DNA of 44,433 bases from SAR324 cluster bacterium. GTDB lineage: Bacteria > SAR324 > JACQKK01. The stretch is from positions 1-44,433 of the forward strand of contig JACZSY010000005.1 in assembly GCA_022573975.1 (NCBI GenBank). Reading direction: 5' to 3'. This document shows, piece by piece, positions 8,585-16,118 of this stretch. The position numbers were made by a program, and so were the translations under genes. The notes under the pieces are model-generated. The model searched no databases, was not told the DNA's origin, and saw nothing but the letters and a program-made list of their open reading frames with translations. How positions within the stretch are numbered: the stretch's first letter is position 1; the number at the start of each line of letters is the position of its first letter.

Positions 8585-9279
8585 CCGGCCGCCTTTTGCT
8601 GGGGGTGTTCCACCAAACGGTCCCCGTCGATGCGTCCGTCCAGCAGGTTTACGATCCTTTCGGCCGCCTTGGCGATGCCCGGATCGTGGGTCACCAGGAT
8701 CATGGTGGCCCCTTCTTCGCGGTGCATCCGGCGCAGCAGGGCGATGATCGTCTCTCCGGTCTGGCTGTCCAGGTTGCCGGTGGGCTCATCGGCCAACAGC
8801 ACGGGAGGGCGGCAGGCGAAAGCCCGGGCGATGGCCACGCGTTGCTGCTCCCCCCCGGACAATTGCGCGGGGTAGTGGGCGGCGCGTTGGGAAAGGCCCA
8901 CCTGCTCCAGCAGTTCCCCCGCGCGGCGCGGCGCGGCTCCCAGGCGCATGATTTCCATCGGCACCTGCACGTTCTCCTTGGCCGTGAGCGTGGGGATGAG
9001 ATGGTAGGATTGAAAGACGAACCCGATATTGGCCCCCCGGAACCGGGCCAGTTGATCCTCGTTCATCTCCGTCAGGGCGGCGCCATTGATTCGCACCTCC
9101 CCGCTCGAAGGGCGGTCCAACCCGGCCATCAGACCCAGCAGGGTCGATTTCCCGCTGCCCGACGGACCCATCACCGCCACGAATTGGCCTTTCGGGATTT
9201 CCAGGGTGAGCGGATGCAAAACGGTCAGCGGGACGCCACCCATCAAAACCGTACGGCTCAAATCGACCAGTTTGATCAT
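8581..9279 (-). CDS. ABC transporter ATP-binding protein (YbbA/LolD-like)
   Basis: The nucleotide-binding partner of the FtsX permease at 6062-8584. The 232 residues contain Walker A G-P-S-G-S-G-K-S-T at about 38-46, the Q-loop F-V-F-Q-S-Y-H-L-I-P-T-L, the signature L-S-G-G-E-Q-Q-R, Walker B with L-A-D-E-P-T-G-N-L-D and the switch His in V-T-H-D. The Q-S-Y-H-L and G-N-L-D forms are typical of the LolD/MacB/YbbA branch. The ATG at 9279 is preceded by AGGTGAGG and starts the conserved domain; the reading frame remains open far upstream but that part has no family similarity. The pair probably moves a hydrophobic substrate through the envelope by mechanotransmission rather than classical import. 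Confidence 0.93.
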   Translation of the reverse strand: MIKLVDLSRTVLMGGVPLTVLHPLTLEIPKGQFVAVMGPSGSGKSTLLGLMAGLDRPSSGEVRINGAALTEMNEDQLARFRGANIGFVFQSYHLIPTLTAKENVQVPMEIMRLGAAPRRAGELLEQVGLSQRAAHYPAQLSGGEQQRVAIARAFACRPPVLLADEPTGNLDSQTGETIIALLRRMHREEGATMILVTHDPGIAKAAERIVNLLDGRIDGDRLVEHPQQKAAG

Positions 9280-9775
9280 CGCCTCACCTGATTGGAACCG
9301 GCCGCCATGGCCGGCGAAGCGGCCCGCGCTGCTGCCGCGGGCGGAAGGAACTGACCCGGATCGGGTATTTCCCCAGGCAAAACCATTTCCTCCGCCAGGG
9401 GAAAACCCAAGGGCGCCGCGATTTCGCCCCTGCGGCGGATCACCGGGAATGTGGTTTTTTGCCGGAATTTCGGCCTTGCACGAAACCACATGGGCCATGC
9501 GAACGTTTTTACAGGAAAATTCTACACGCAAGGCCGGAAAACAACAAAGAGCTTCCCGGCGGAACCGGTGGCAAGGGATTTTTCGCACGGCGGGCGCGCG
9601 TCCGGGAGGGGAAGCCTTCCAAGGTTGCGCCTCCGCCCCACGGGCGCCTGGCGCGGTGGCCGCGGGGTTCTCCCGGCCGCCCGCCGCGCCGTATTTAACG
9701 TTTTCCACAATCGCCATCCCATGATAGAGTGCAACACTCCCCATCAAAATTGACCTGGCAAGGACACCGAATCCA
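9280..9775. other. Gap between the divergent ABC operon and the hydratase gene
   Basis: No gene is supported in these 496 bases. Near the right end a weak plus-strand promoter can be proposed, TTTCCA then 17 bases then TAGAGT at about 9706-9734, which would drive the hydratase gene. The left part presumably carries the promoter of the ABC operon, but no good match is visible. Confidence 0.4.
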
Positions 9776-10543
9776 ATGGATCTGCAATCGGTCATTGAAT
9801 CGATCTGGGAATGCAAGCGGCAGGGAATTCACTATCCCCCGGAATGGAAGGGGAAGTTCTCTCTCCATGATGGATACCAGGTTCAACTGGGCATTCTGGA
9901 CATGCAACTCAAGAACGGCGCCCGGCTGGCCGGGTGGAAGGTGGGCCTGGTGGCCAAGGCCATTCAGGATCAACTGGATATTCACCAGCGGGTGTTCGGC
10001 CACTTCCTCGAAAACGACCATCTCCCCACCGGGGTGTCCCTCGAATTCGACGACCTGTTGGCGCCATTGTTCGAGACGGAACTTTGCGTCACCCTCGGTG
10101 CTCCACTGAAAGGCCCCGGCGTCACCCCCGAAGCGGCCCGGGCCGCCATCTCGGCGGTGGCCCCCGGCATCGAGTTGGTGGAAAAACGGGGAGATTTCGC
10201 CGGAGACCTCCCTTTGACCATGGCCGACAACGTGCAGCAGAAATATTTCATCACCGCCCCCCCCACCGAACCGCTTCCGCCGGGGGATGTGCTGAGCAAG
10301 GCGGTGGTGGAAGTCCTGATCAACGGGGAAACGGTGGACAGCGGCAGCGGAGAGGATATCATGGACGGGCCGGAGGGTTCGGTGGCCTGGCTGGCCAACA
10401 AACTGAGCGAATTCGGCAAAAAACTGGAAAAAGGGCAGCAAATCATGACCGGCTCCTTCACCCGCCAGCATCCCATCGCCAAGGGAGACCTGATCGAAGT
10501 CAACTTCACCCCCTATGGATCGGTGAGGGCCGAATTTCAATAG
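9776..10543 (+). CDS. 2-keto-4-pentenoate hydratase / oxalocrotonate decarboxylase family protein (MhpD-like)
   Basis: Member of the FAH superfamily group of 2-hydroxypentadienoate hydratases and 4-oxalocrotonate decarboxylases, which act on short keto-acids from meta-cleavage of aromatics. The 255 residues fit the family length. Visible motifs are G-W-K-V-G-L-V near residue 59, the metal-binding pair in E-T-E-L-C-V-T-L-G near 101, P-G-I-E-L-V-E-K-R in place of the usual I-E-I-V-D-S-R, then M-A-D-N and W-L-A-N-K-L. No ring-cleavage dioxygenase or thiolase lies beside it, so the real substrate is open. Next is a HAD phosphatase gene 85 bases on. Confidence 0.82.
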   Translation: MDLQSVIESIWECKRQGIHYPPEWKGKFSLHDGYQVQLGILDMQLKNGARLAGWKVGLVAKAIQDQLDIHQRVFGHFLENDHLPTGVSLEFDDLLAPLFETELCVTLGAPLKGPGVTPEAARAAISAVAPGIELVEKRGDFAGDLPLTMADNVQQKYFITAPPTEPLPPGDVLSKAVVEVLINGETVDSGSGEDIMDGPEGSVAWLANKLSEFGKKLEKGQQIMTGSFTRQHPIAKGDLIEVNFTPYGSVRAEFQ

Positions 10544-10628
10544 GGACCGCCGGGGGGGAAAAACGCCGCCCCGATTCACCGCTTGGGCCGTAATCCGGCA
10601 TCGGCCAACATCCCAACCGCGCGAAGCC

Positions 10629-11060
10629 ATGCGAATCGTGTTCGACATGGACAATACCTTGGTGGATGAATTGGGCGCCACCACGCGCCCGGGCATGGTG
10701 GAGTTGCTGGAACGATTGAAGGCGGAAAAACACACCCTCATCCTATGGACCAGTTCCGCCAAATGGCGGGCCACCGCCATCTTGAAGGATCACGGTCTGG
10801 CCCGCTTTTTTTCCGAGACGCGTTTCCGGGAAGACTACGATCCGGACAATACGGGCAAGCCCAAGGACATCCGGGAAGTAAAGGGCGACATCCTGATCGA
10901 CGACGACCCCAAACCGATCGCCTACCTCAAGACCATCGGGAAGCCCGGTTTCCTCATCTCCGCATTCCGGCAGGGGGCCGCGCCCGATCCGGAGGAGTTG
11001 CAACGGCTCTACCAGGCCATTGCCAAGGCGGGAAGCTGGTGGCGGAAAATTCTCGCTTGA
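10629..11060 (+). CDS. HAD-family phosphatase, small
   Basis: A 143-residue haloacid dehalogenase fold enzyme. Motif I is F-D-M-D-N-T-L-V at the very N-terminus (nucleophile Asp and general acid Asp), motif II is the Thr/Ser of L-W-T-S-S, a Lys follows in the G-K-P-K-D segment, and motif IV is I-D-D-D-P. No cap domain fits in this length, so a protein or large-substrate phosphatase of the FCP/NIF-like or NagD-like type is possible, but the substrate is unknown. It lies 85 bases after the hydratase and 61 before the SH3-domain gene, all on the same strand. Confidence 0.85.
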   Translation: MRIVFDMDNTLVDELGATTRPGMVELLERLKAEKHTLILWTSSAKWRATAILKDHGLARFFSETRFREDYDPDNTGKPKDIREVKGDILIDDDPKPIAYLKTIGKPGFLISAFRQGAAPDPEELQRLYQAIAKAGSWWRKILA

Positions 11061-11121
11061 CACACGGGCGGCCAGGGAGGATCCAGCCCCGCGCCAACCC
11101 AGCGGCGCCCGGAAAAATTCC

Positions 11122-11724
11122 ATGATCCGCTTGATCAAAATCACAGGATGGACCCCTGCCGCCCGGGAAAACCGGCTGAAGGCCGTGGCGGACTGGATGC
11201 GCGGCCACGGGTGGGAGATGACCGATTTTTCGGCGGAGGCGGGCAGCGCCTTCTTCGAACGCGCCGCGGGGGCGCCCCGGCTGGGTTGGTTCGATGCCAC
11301 CCGCTGGCTGCCGGGCCCGGTCTCCTGGCGGCCCTGGGAGTTGTGGGCGGCGATCCGGGCCGACCCCCGCCTGCTGCTTCCCCCCGCCCTGCTGGCGCTG
11401 CTGGTGACGGCGGTGGTGATGGTGGCCGCCGCGCTGGAAGTTCCACGGCCCGGAGCGCCGCCCGGGCCGGCTTCCGCGCTGCAAAAAACCCAACGCGAAG
11501 CGCCCGAAAGCTGGTGGGTGGTCACCTCCGTCCGGCTGAACGTGCGCGAAGCGCCCACCACTCAATCTCAGGTGGTGGGCATTCTCTACCAGGATCAAAG
11601 GGTGCTGGTACGCACCGAGGTCGATGCCAACTGGGTGGAAATCGAACTGCCGGAGCGGGGATTCGTGGCCCGGAAATTCGTCCGGGCCAAGCCGGCCGGC
11701 GCGGCGGAAAAGGAGCGTCCTTGA
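11122..11724 (+). CDS. Membrane protein with C-terminal bacterial SH3 domain
   Basis: The 200-residue product has an unrecognised cytoplasmic N-terminal part (1-80, rich in Trp and Arg), one transmembrane helix at about 84-106, a short Pro/Ala linker and a bacterial SH3 domain at about 134-190 with the S-V-R-L-N-V-R-E-A-P core. Such domains usually bind peptidoglycan or peptides in the periplasm, which fits a bitopic protein with the SH3 part outside. The ATG at 11122 is used because the segment before it has no features; the ribosome site is weak. Function unknown. Confidence 0.8.
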   Translation: MIRLIKITGWTPAARENRLKAVADWMRGHGWEMTDFSAEAGSAFFERAAGAPRLGWFDATRWLPGPVSWRPWELWAAIRADPRLLLPPALLALLVTAVVMVAAALEVPRPGAPPGPASALQKTQREAPESWWVVTSVRLNVREAPTTQSQVVGILYQDQRVLVRTEVDANWVEIELPERGFVARKFVRAKPAGAAEKERP

Positions 11725-11839
11725 ACAATTGCGGCCCGGGGGGTTGATCCAAAGGGGAGGGGCCGGGCGGAGGGAGGGCGCGCCGGTTTCATCCTACGGG
11801 CCGGCTCGAGCGCCATGCCGGGGGGAGCGAAGCCGCGCC

Positions 11840-11869
11840 TTGTTTTTGAGAGCGGCGCTGTTTTATGAT
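11840..11869 (+). promoter_or_regulatory. Likely sigma70 promoter for the crotonase gene
   Basis: TTGTTT at 11840-11845, an 18-base spacer and TATGAT at 11864-11869. The start codon follows about 55 bases later. The 200-base gap before the crotonase gene supports separate transcription. Confidence 0.5.
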
Positions 11870-11924
11870 AAGCGGAGACTGACGGCATTCATCCATCACC
11901 CTTTTTCACGCACCGGCGCATTTG

Positions 11925-12722
11925 ATGACCGATACCATTACCGAAAAAATACAATTCCGGGTCGAGGACTCCATCGGCTGGCTGATATTCAACAACCCCA
12001 GCCGGCACAACGCCATGTCGCTGGACATGTGGGAGGCGGTGCCCCGGGTGATGGAAATCTTTCTGGCCGACGAGGCGGTGCGGGTGATCGTGCTGCGGGG
12101 CGCGGGGAATCGCGCCTTTGTTTCCGGAGCGGACATTTCCGAGTTCGAGTCGGTGCGCTCCTCGGAGGCGGAAACGATCAAATACGATGCCGTGGGCGAC
12201 ATGGCCACCGATGCCTTGGCCCATTCCAGCAAACCGACCCTCGCCATGATCGATGGCTATTGCATCGGTGGCGGGGTGGGGATCGCCATTTCCGTCGACG
12301 TGCGGATCGCATCGGACACCTCGCGCTTTGGCATCCCCGCGGCCAAGCTGGGCGTGGGCTATCAGCATCCGGGGGTGAACAAGCTGATGCAACTGATCGG
12401 CCCGTCCTTCACCAAGGAAATATTCTTCACCGCCCGCCAATTTTCCGCCCAGGAGGCCCTCGCCATGGGGCTGGTCAACCGGGTGGTGGCCGCGGAGCAG
12501 CTGGAAAATTATGTGCGGGAGTATGCCGGCGCCATTGGCGGGAACGCGCCCCTCACCATCCGGGCGGTCAAGGCCACGGTGGACGAGTTGGTGAAGGATG
12601 CCGGGGCCCGGGACCTTTCCGGGGCCGAAGCGTTGGTGGAGGCCTGTTTCAGCAGTGAGGACTATGTGGAAGGACGCCGCGCCTTCATGGAAAAACGAAA
12701 ACCGGAATTTCGCGGCGTCTAG
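11925..12722 (+). CDS. Enoyl-CoA hydratase/isomerase family protein
   Basis: Crotonase-fold protein of 265 residues acting on an acyl-CoA thioester. The oxyanion-hole segments are G-A-D-I-S-E-F at about 68-74 and G-Y-C-I-G-G-G-V-G at about 111-119. Against mitochondrial enoyl-CoA hydratase the first catalytic Glu (Glu144, in P-E) aligns with Ala139 in F-G-I-P-A-A-K-L-G, while the second (Glu164) is kept as Glu165 in T-K-E-I-F-F-T. The first-Glu loss is seen in many annotated hydratases of this I-P-A-A-K/R-L-G branch, so the reaction could be isomerisation or another crotonase chemistry. ATG 11925 is chosen; a TTG precedes it in frame. Confidence 0.9.
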   Translation: MTDTITEKIQFRVEDSIGWLIFNNPSRHNAMSLDMWEAVPRVMEIFLADEAVRVIVLRGAGNRAFVSGADISEFESVRSSEAETIKYDAVGDMATDALAHSSKPTLAMIDGYCIGGGVGIAISVDVRIASDTSRFGIPAAKLGVGYQHPGVNKLMQLIGPSFTKEIFFTARQFSAQEALAMGLVNRVVAAEQLENYVREYAGAIGGNAPLTIRAVKATVDELVKDAGARDLSGAEALVEACFSSEDYVEGRRAFMEKRKPEFRGV

Positions 12723-12762
12723 CAATCGCGCCGGACGGCGAAGGCCGGCGCCGAAAGCCGGT

Positions 12763-13338
12763 TCAGCGAACCCGCCGGAACCACGGCCGGGACTTGTGCC
12801 GCCGTGTTTTGAGTCCCCGCGCCTTTGGTGGCCTCGCCTTGAGTCCCCGCGCCTTGAGTCCCCGAACGGCGCGGGGCGGCGGGGCTTTGCGCCGCAGGCC
12901 GGGCTTCTGGACGTACACCAGCCGGGCGAGCCATCGGTGCGGCATGCGGTTGTCCGGGTCGGGCACGGCGTAATGTTCCGTCTTGGCGCTTCCCGGCAGC
13001 AGCCGTTCTCCCCGGCCCAAGACCCACAGTTTGCCGCCATAGGCCTGGCCCACCGGATCGATCACCATCAGTTCGACCACCAGGAAACGGCGGCTTTCCG
13101 CGCAGCCGTTTTCCACCCGCACCGTAACCCAGTCGAAATGGTCCAGCACGCCATCGCGGTCCCGCATGGCTATCACCGAAAATTTCAGGCATTTGTCCAG
13201 CGTAATGGTCTCCCCGGGCAGCAGACCCCGCGGCTTGGACCATGCCATTGCGCCAAAACCCGGTAGCAGAAAACAGAATAGCAGCAACCCCGCCACCAGC
13301 AGGGAAACGGCGGCCGTTTTTCCGGCGGAATGGCCCAT
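12763..13338 (-). CDS. Hypothetical exported protein with repetitive basic C-tail
   Basis: No family recognised. The ATG at 13338 follows a perfect ribosome site (GGGGAGGGAACCG) and opens a classic signal peptide: M-G-H-S-A-G-K then a hydrophobic core to about G-F-G-A-M-A-W-S. The mature domain (about 40-150) has L-P-G-E-T-I-T-L-D-K-C-L-K near its start and two or three Cys. The last 40 residues are a string of R-G-L-K-A-like pentapeptides, very basic, encoded by 15-bp DNA repeats. The frame is open upstream to 13518, where it would add a 60-residue part built from 33-bp repeats; another start there follows GAGGAG, so a longer form is possible. Divergent from mutL. Confidence 0.72.
   Translation of the reverse strand: MGHSAGKTAAVSLLVAGLLLFCFLLPGFGAMAWSKPRGLLPGETITLDKCLKFSVIAMRDRDGVLDHFDWVTVRVENGCAESRRFLVVELMVIDPVGQAYGGKLWVLGRGERLLPGSAKTEHYAVPDPDNRMPHRWLARLVYVQKPGLRRKAPPPRAVRGLKARGLKARPPKARGLKTRRHKSRPWFRRVR
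12811..12870. repeat. Four 15-bp tandem repeats in the C-tail of the 12763 gene
   Basis: Units gagtccccgcgcctt, tggtggcctcgcctt, gagtccccgcgcctt and gagtccccgaacggc run without gaps. On the minus strand they encode the R-G-L-K-A style basic pentapeptides. Confidence 0.9.
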
Positions 13339-13390
13339 CGGTTCCCTCCCCGGCGGGAGGGGGCGGACGCCCTGGCCGCTCAACCGCCCC

Positions 13391-13474
13391 AATTTCACCG
13401 AGACCATCCGGCCTAAAATGGCCAATTTCACCGAGGCCATCCGGCCCCATACCCCTATCCGGCCCCATGCCGCC
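13391..13474. repeat. Two 33-bp tandem repeats overlapping two 18-bp repeats
   Basis: A 33-bp unit starting aatttcaccgagaccatccg occupies 13391-13423 and recurs at 13424-13456 with a few changes. Its 3' part, atccggccccatacccct, is repeated again at 13457-13474. If translated on the minus strand this gives two G-R-M-x-S-V-K-L units. Confidence 0.85.
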
Positions 13475-13731
13475 CCCCATATCAATCCACGCCATTCGCT
13501 TGTTTTCGCCATTGTCATTCTCCTCGGTCGATCCCGTCGGGTGGAACGTCTTCATGGAGGGGGAATGCAAGAAAAACACCTCCGCTCCGGTTGAGGGGTT
13601 GCGGGCTTTGGCGGGGTTCGGCGGCGCGCCAGGGCGGGAGCCTGCAACCCGCGCCGCCCGGCCCGGGCCCGCCGGGCGCGTCACGGCGGACTGAAGCCGG
13701 CCGCCGGGGAGAGGATGGCCGCCGCCGTGCG

Positions 13732-13767
13732 GAAACCCCGCGTGAAACCCCGCGCGGAACCCCGCGG
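13732..13767. repeat. Three 12-bp tandem repeats upstream of mutL
   Basis: Units gaaaccccgcgt, gaaaccccgcgc and ggaaccccgcgg, about 120 bases before the mutL start codon. Confidence 0.85.
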
Positions 13768-13887
13768 AAGAAATCTCAGGTTGCCTCCCGCACCCAAACG
13801 CGCGTAAATACGAGAAGGGATGGAATCGAGGAAGGATCGTTCCACCCCGGACACCAATCGAGGCCAAACCCATTCAAGGAACCCGGC

Positions 13888-15825
13888 ATGGGCGAAACGG
13901 CGGACAGACGGGAGGCGCCACCCGCCATTTGCGTGCTCCCCGATGCGGTGATCAACAAAATCGCCGCCGGGGAGGTGGTGGAGCGGCCGGCTTCGGTGGT
14001 CAAGGAGTTGATGGAAAACGCCCTCGACGCCGGCGCCGGAAAGATATCGGTGACCCTCACGGAGGGCGGAAAAAATTCCATCACCGTGCTGGACAACGGG
14101 TGGGGAATGGGGGAGGCCGACGCGGAGATGTGCATCCAGCGTCACGCCACCAGTAAAATCCGGGACGAATCCGAACTGGCCAGCATCGTCACGCTGGGTT
14201 TCCGGGGGGAGGCGCTGGCTTCCATCGCGGCGGTGTCCAGGTTTGAAATGACCACCTGCGCCGATGAGCAGGCCGGAGGGCTCCGGCTGGAGGTGGAAAA
14301 CGGCCTGGTGGTCTCGAAAACGCGGATTGGATTTCCCCGCGGCACCAAGATCGTGGTGGAGGATCTATTCGGCAACACGCCGGCGAGGAAAAAATTCCTG
14401 CGCGGCCAATCCACCGAATTTCAACACGTGCAGACTTTTTTCACCCAGTTGACGCTGGGCCATCCCGGGGTGCGTTTCCGGCTGACCCACAATGGGCGCC
14501 TGGTTCACGACCTGCCCCGCTGCGGCACCCTGCACGAGAGGGTGTATCAGGTCTTCGGGCGCGAAATGAGCGACGGCCTGATCCCGGTGGCGGCGAGGGA
14601 AGGCTCCCTGGGTTTCGACGGGTTGATCTCCCACCCCTCCCATTCCAGGGGTTCGCGCCGCTGGCAATACCTGATGCTCAACGGCCGGCCCATCCGGGAC
14701 ACCCGCATCAACCACGCGGTCTACCAGGCCTACCGGACGCTGTTGATGAAAGGGCGGCATCCGGCCTATTTTCTCAACCTGCGGATCGACCCCTCGGAGG
14801 TGGACGTGAACGTCCATCCCACCAAGACCGAGGTGCGGCTGCGCAACCCCCAATTCGTCCACACGGTATTTTCCCGGCATCTTCACAGCGGGTTGAAGGA
14901 GGCCACCCGCCGGGAAATCTGGCCCGGGGGCGAGACGTCCGCGGTGTCCGCGCCAGGGCGGGAATCCACGGCCGCGCCGGGAGCCGGTCAGTTGAGGGAG
15001 CCGGCCCTGCCGGCCGGACAGGCGCCGGGCGGGGGGGAGCCTCCAGGGGCGGCCCTGCCGCCGGCCTTCCCCGTGCGGAAGCCCGGCACGGCGGACGACG
15101 GGCCATTGTTCTCCGGGGAAGCGGCCTTCCCCAACCAGGGGCCGGCACCGGCGGAGCACCCGTTTTCCAGCGACGCCTTCCATTTTCAACCCCTCACCTC
15201 CCCGGCGGAGGAGGGTGCGCCGGAGCCTGCCGCCGGGCTGATCGAGGACGACATCTCCGTGCTCTCGCAGTTCCACGCCACCTACATTCTGGCCCAACGG
15301 CGCGACAGCCTGGTGCTGGTGGATCAGCATGCCGCCCATGAGCGCATCCTGTTCGAAAACATCCGCTTGCAGTACTACAACAAGACCCCGCTCAGCGAGA
15401 CCTACCTGATTCCCCTCACCCTGGAACTGAGCACCCAGAACGCGCTGCTGCTGGAGCAATACCTGCCCCAGTGGAACCAGCTCGGATTCGAAATCGAGCC
15501 TTTCGGACGAAACGCCTTCCAGGTGCGCCAAGTGCCCGCTTTGCTGTCCGGGAAGGACATCGGGGCGCTGGTGCTGGAAGTGCTGGACGAATTGGCCCTG
15601 TTCGGCAAAAGCGGACGGCTGGAAGAAGCGATCAATGAAATCATGGAACGAATGGCCTGTCACAGCGCCATTCGGGCCGGCATGCATTTGAGCCGGGAGG
15701 AAATGGAAGGTCTGCTGGCCCAGTTGAAGGGGATGGACATCAATCTGTATTGCCCCCACGGGCGGCCGGTGTGGATCGAGATCACCCTTCCCGAGTTGGA
15801 AAAACGCTTCAAGCGCATCGGCTGA
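13888..15825 (+). CDS. mutL: DNA mismatch repair protein MutL
   Basis: MutL couples mismatch recognition by MutS to strand removal. The 645-residue product has the GHKL ATPase at the N-terminus (Glu40 and Asn44 in K-E-L-M-E-N-A-L-D-A-G, D-N-G-W-G-M at 69-74, G-F-R-G-E-A-L at 104-110), a Pro/Ala-rich linker around 350-440 and a C-terminal dimerisation and endonuclease domain. The endonuclease motif D-Q-H-A-A-H-E is at about 479-485, with A-C-H-S-A-I-R-A-G near 590 and C-P-H-G-R-P near 622. MutL should therefore nick DNA itself, as in organisms without MutH/Dam-directed repair. The ATG at 13888 has AAGGA 7 bases before it; the frame is open further upstream without similarity. Confidence 0.96.
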   Translation: MGETADRREAPPAICVLPDAVINKIAAGEVVERPASVVKELMENALDAGAGKISVTLTEGGKNSITVLDNGWGMGEADAEMCIQRHATSKIRDESELASIVTLGFRGEALASIAAVSRFEMTTCADEQAGGLRLEVENGLVVSKTRIGFPRGTKIVVEDLFGNTPARKKFLRGQSTEFQHVQTFFTQLTLGHPGVRFRLTHNGRLVHDLPRCGTLHERVYQVFGREMSDGLIPVAAREGSLGFDGLISHPSHSRGSRRWQYLMLNGRPIRDTRINHAVYQAYRTLLMKGRHPAYFLNLRIDPSEVDVNVHPTKTEVRLRNPQFVHTVFSRHLHSGLKEATRREIWPGGETSAVSAPGRESTAAPGAGQLREPALPAGQAPGGGEPPGAALPPAFPVRKPGTADDGPLFSGEAAFPNQGPAPAEHPFSSDAFHFQPLTSPAEEGAPEPAAGLIEDDISVLSQFHATYILAQRRDSLVLVDQHAAHERILFENIRLQYYNKTPLSETYLIPLTLELSTQNALLLEQYLPQWNQLGFEIEPFGRNAFQVRQVPALLSGKDIGALVLEVLDELALFGKSGRLEEAINEIMERMACHSAIRAGMHLSREEMEGLLAQLKGMDINLYCPHGRPVWIEITLPELEKRFKRIG

Positions 15826-16118
15826 CCCGCCCGCGGGGGTCTCCCCCCTGCCGCCCTTCCCTCACCCCGCCAGGGATGCCGGGCCCGCGGCCCGCCAATC
15901 TATTATTTCCCGCAAGACGGATTTTTCCCCGCCAGCCCGTGCGCATCCAAGGCCCAATGGCGGATCACGGCCCGATTGGGCGGAAGGCGGCGGAGGTCCC
16001 CAACACCAGGGAAGCGCCTGCCGCACCCCGATATCACTGGGAGAAGGATTGGATAAAGAAAGCAACGCACCGGGCGCCGGCGGTACGCCGCGCGGGTGGA
16101 AGGGGGAGACTCCGGTGC

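Larger units (their letters stand above)
13339..13887. other. Gap upstream of mutL, repeat-rich
   Basis: 549 bases between the divergent exported-protein gene and mutL. It holds the 33/18-bp repeat block at 13391-13474 and the 12-bp block at 13732-13767. A longer N-terminus of the 12763 gene could occupy 13339-13518. No promoter of good quality is visible. Confidence 0.5.

Noticed and set aside
6038-8875. A 945-codon plus-strand open frame rich in His and Gln
   Set aside because: It is the exact antisense of the FtsX permease and ATPase, has low-complexity composition and no family pattern; high GC keeps it free of stops.
15834-15848. GGGGG-TCT-CCCCC hairpin after mutL as a terminator
   Set aside because: The stem is short and no U-run follows.
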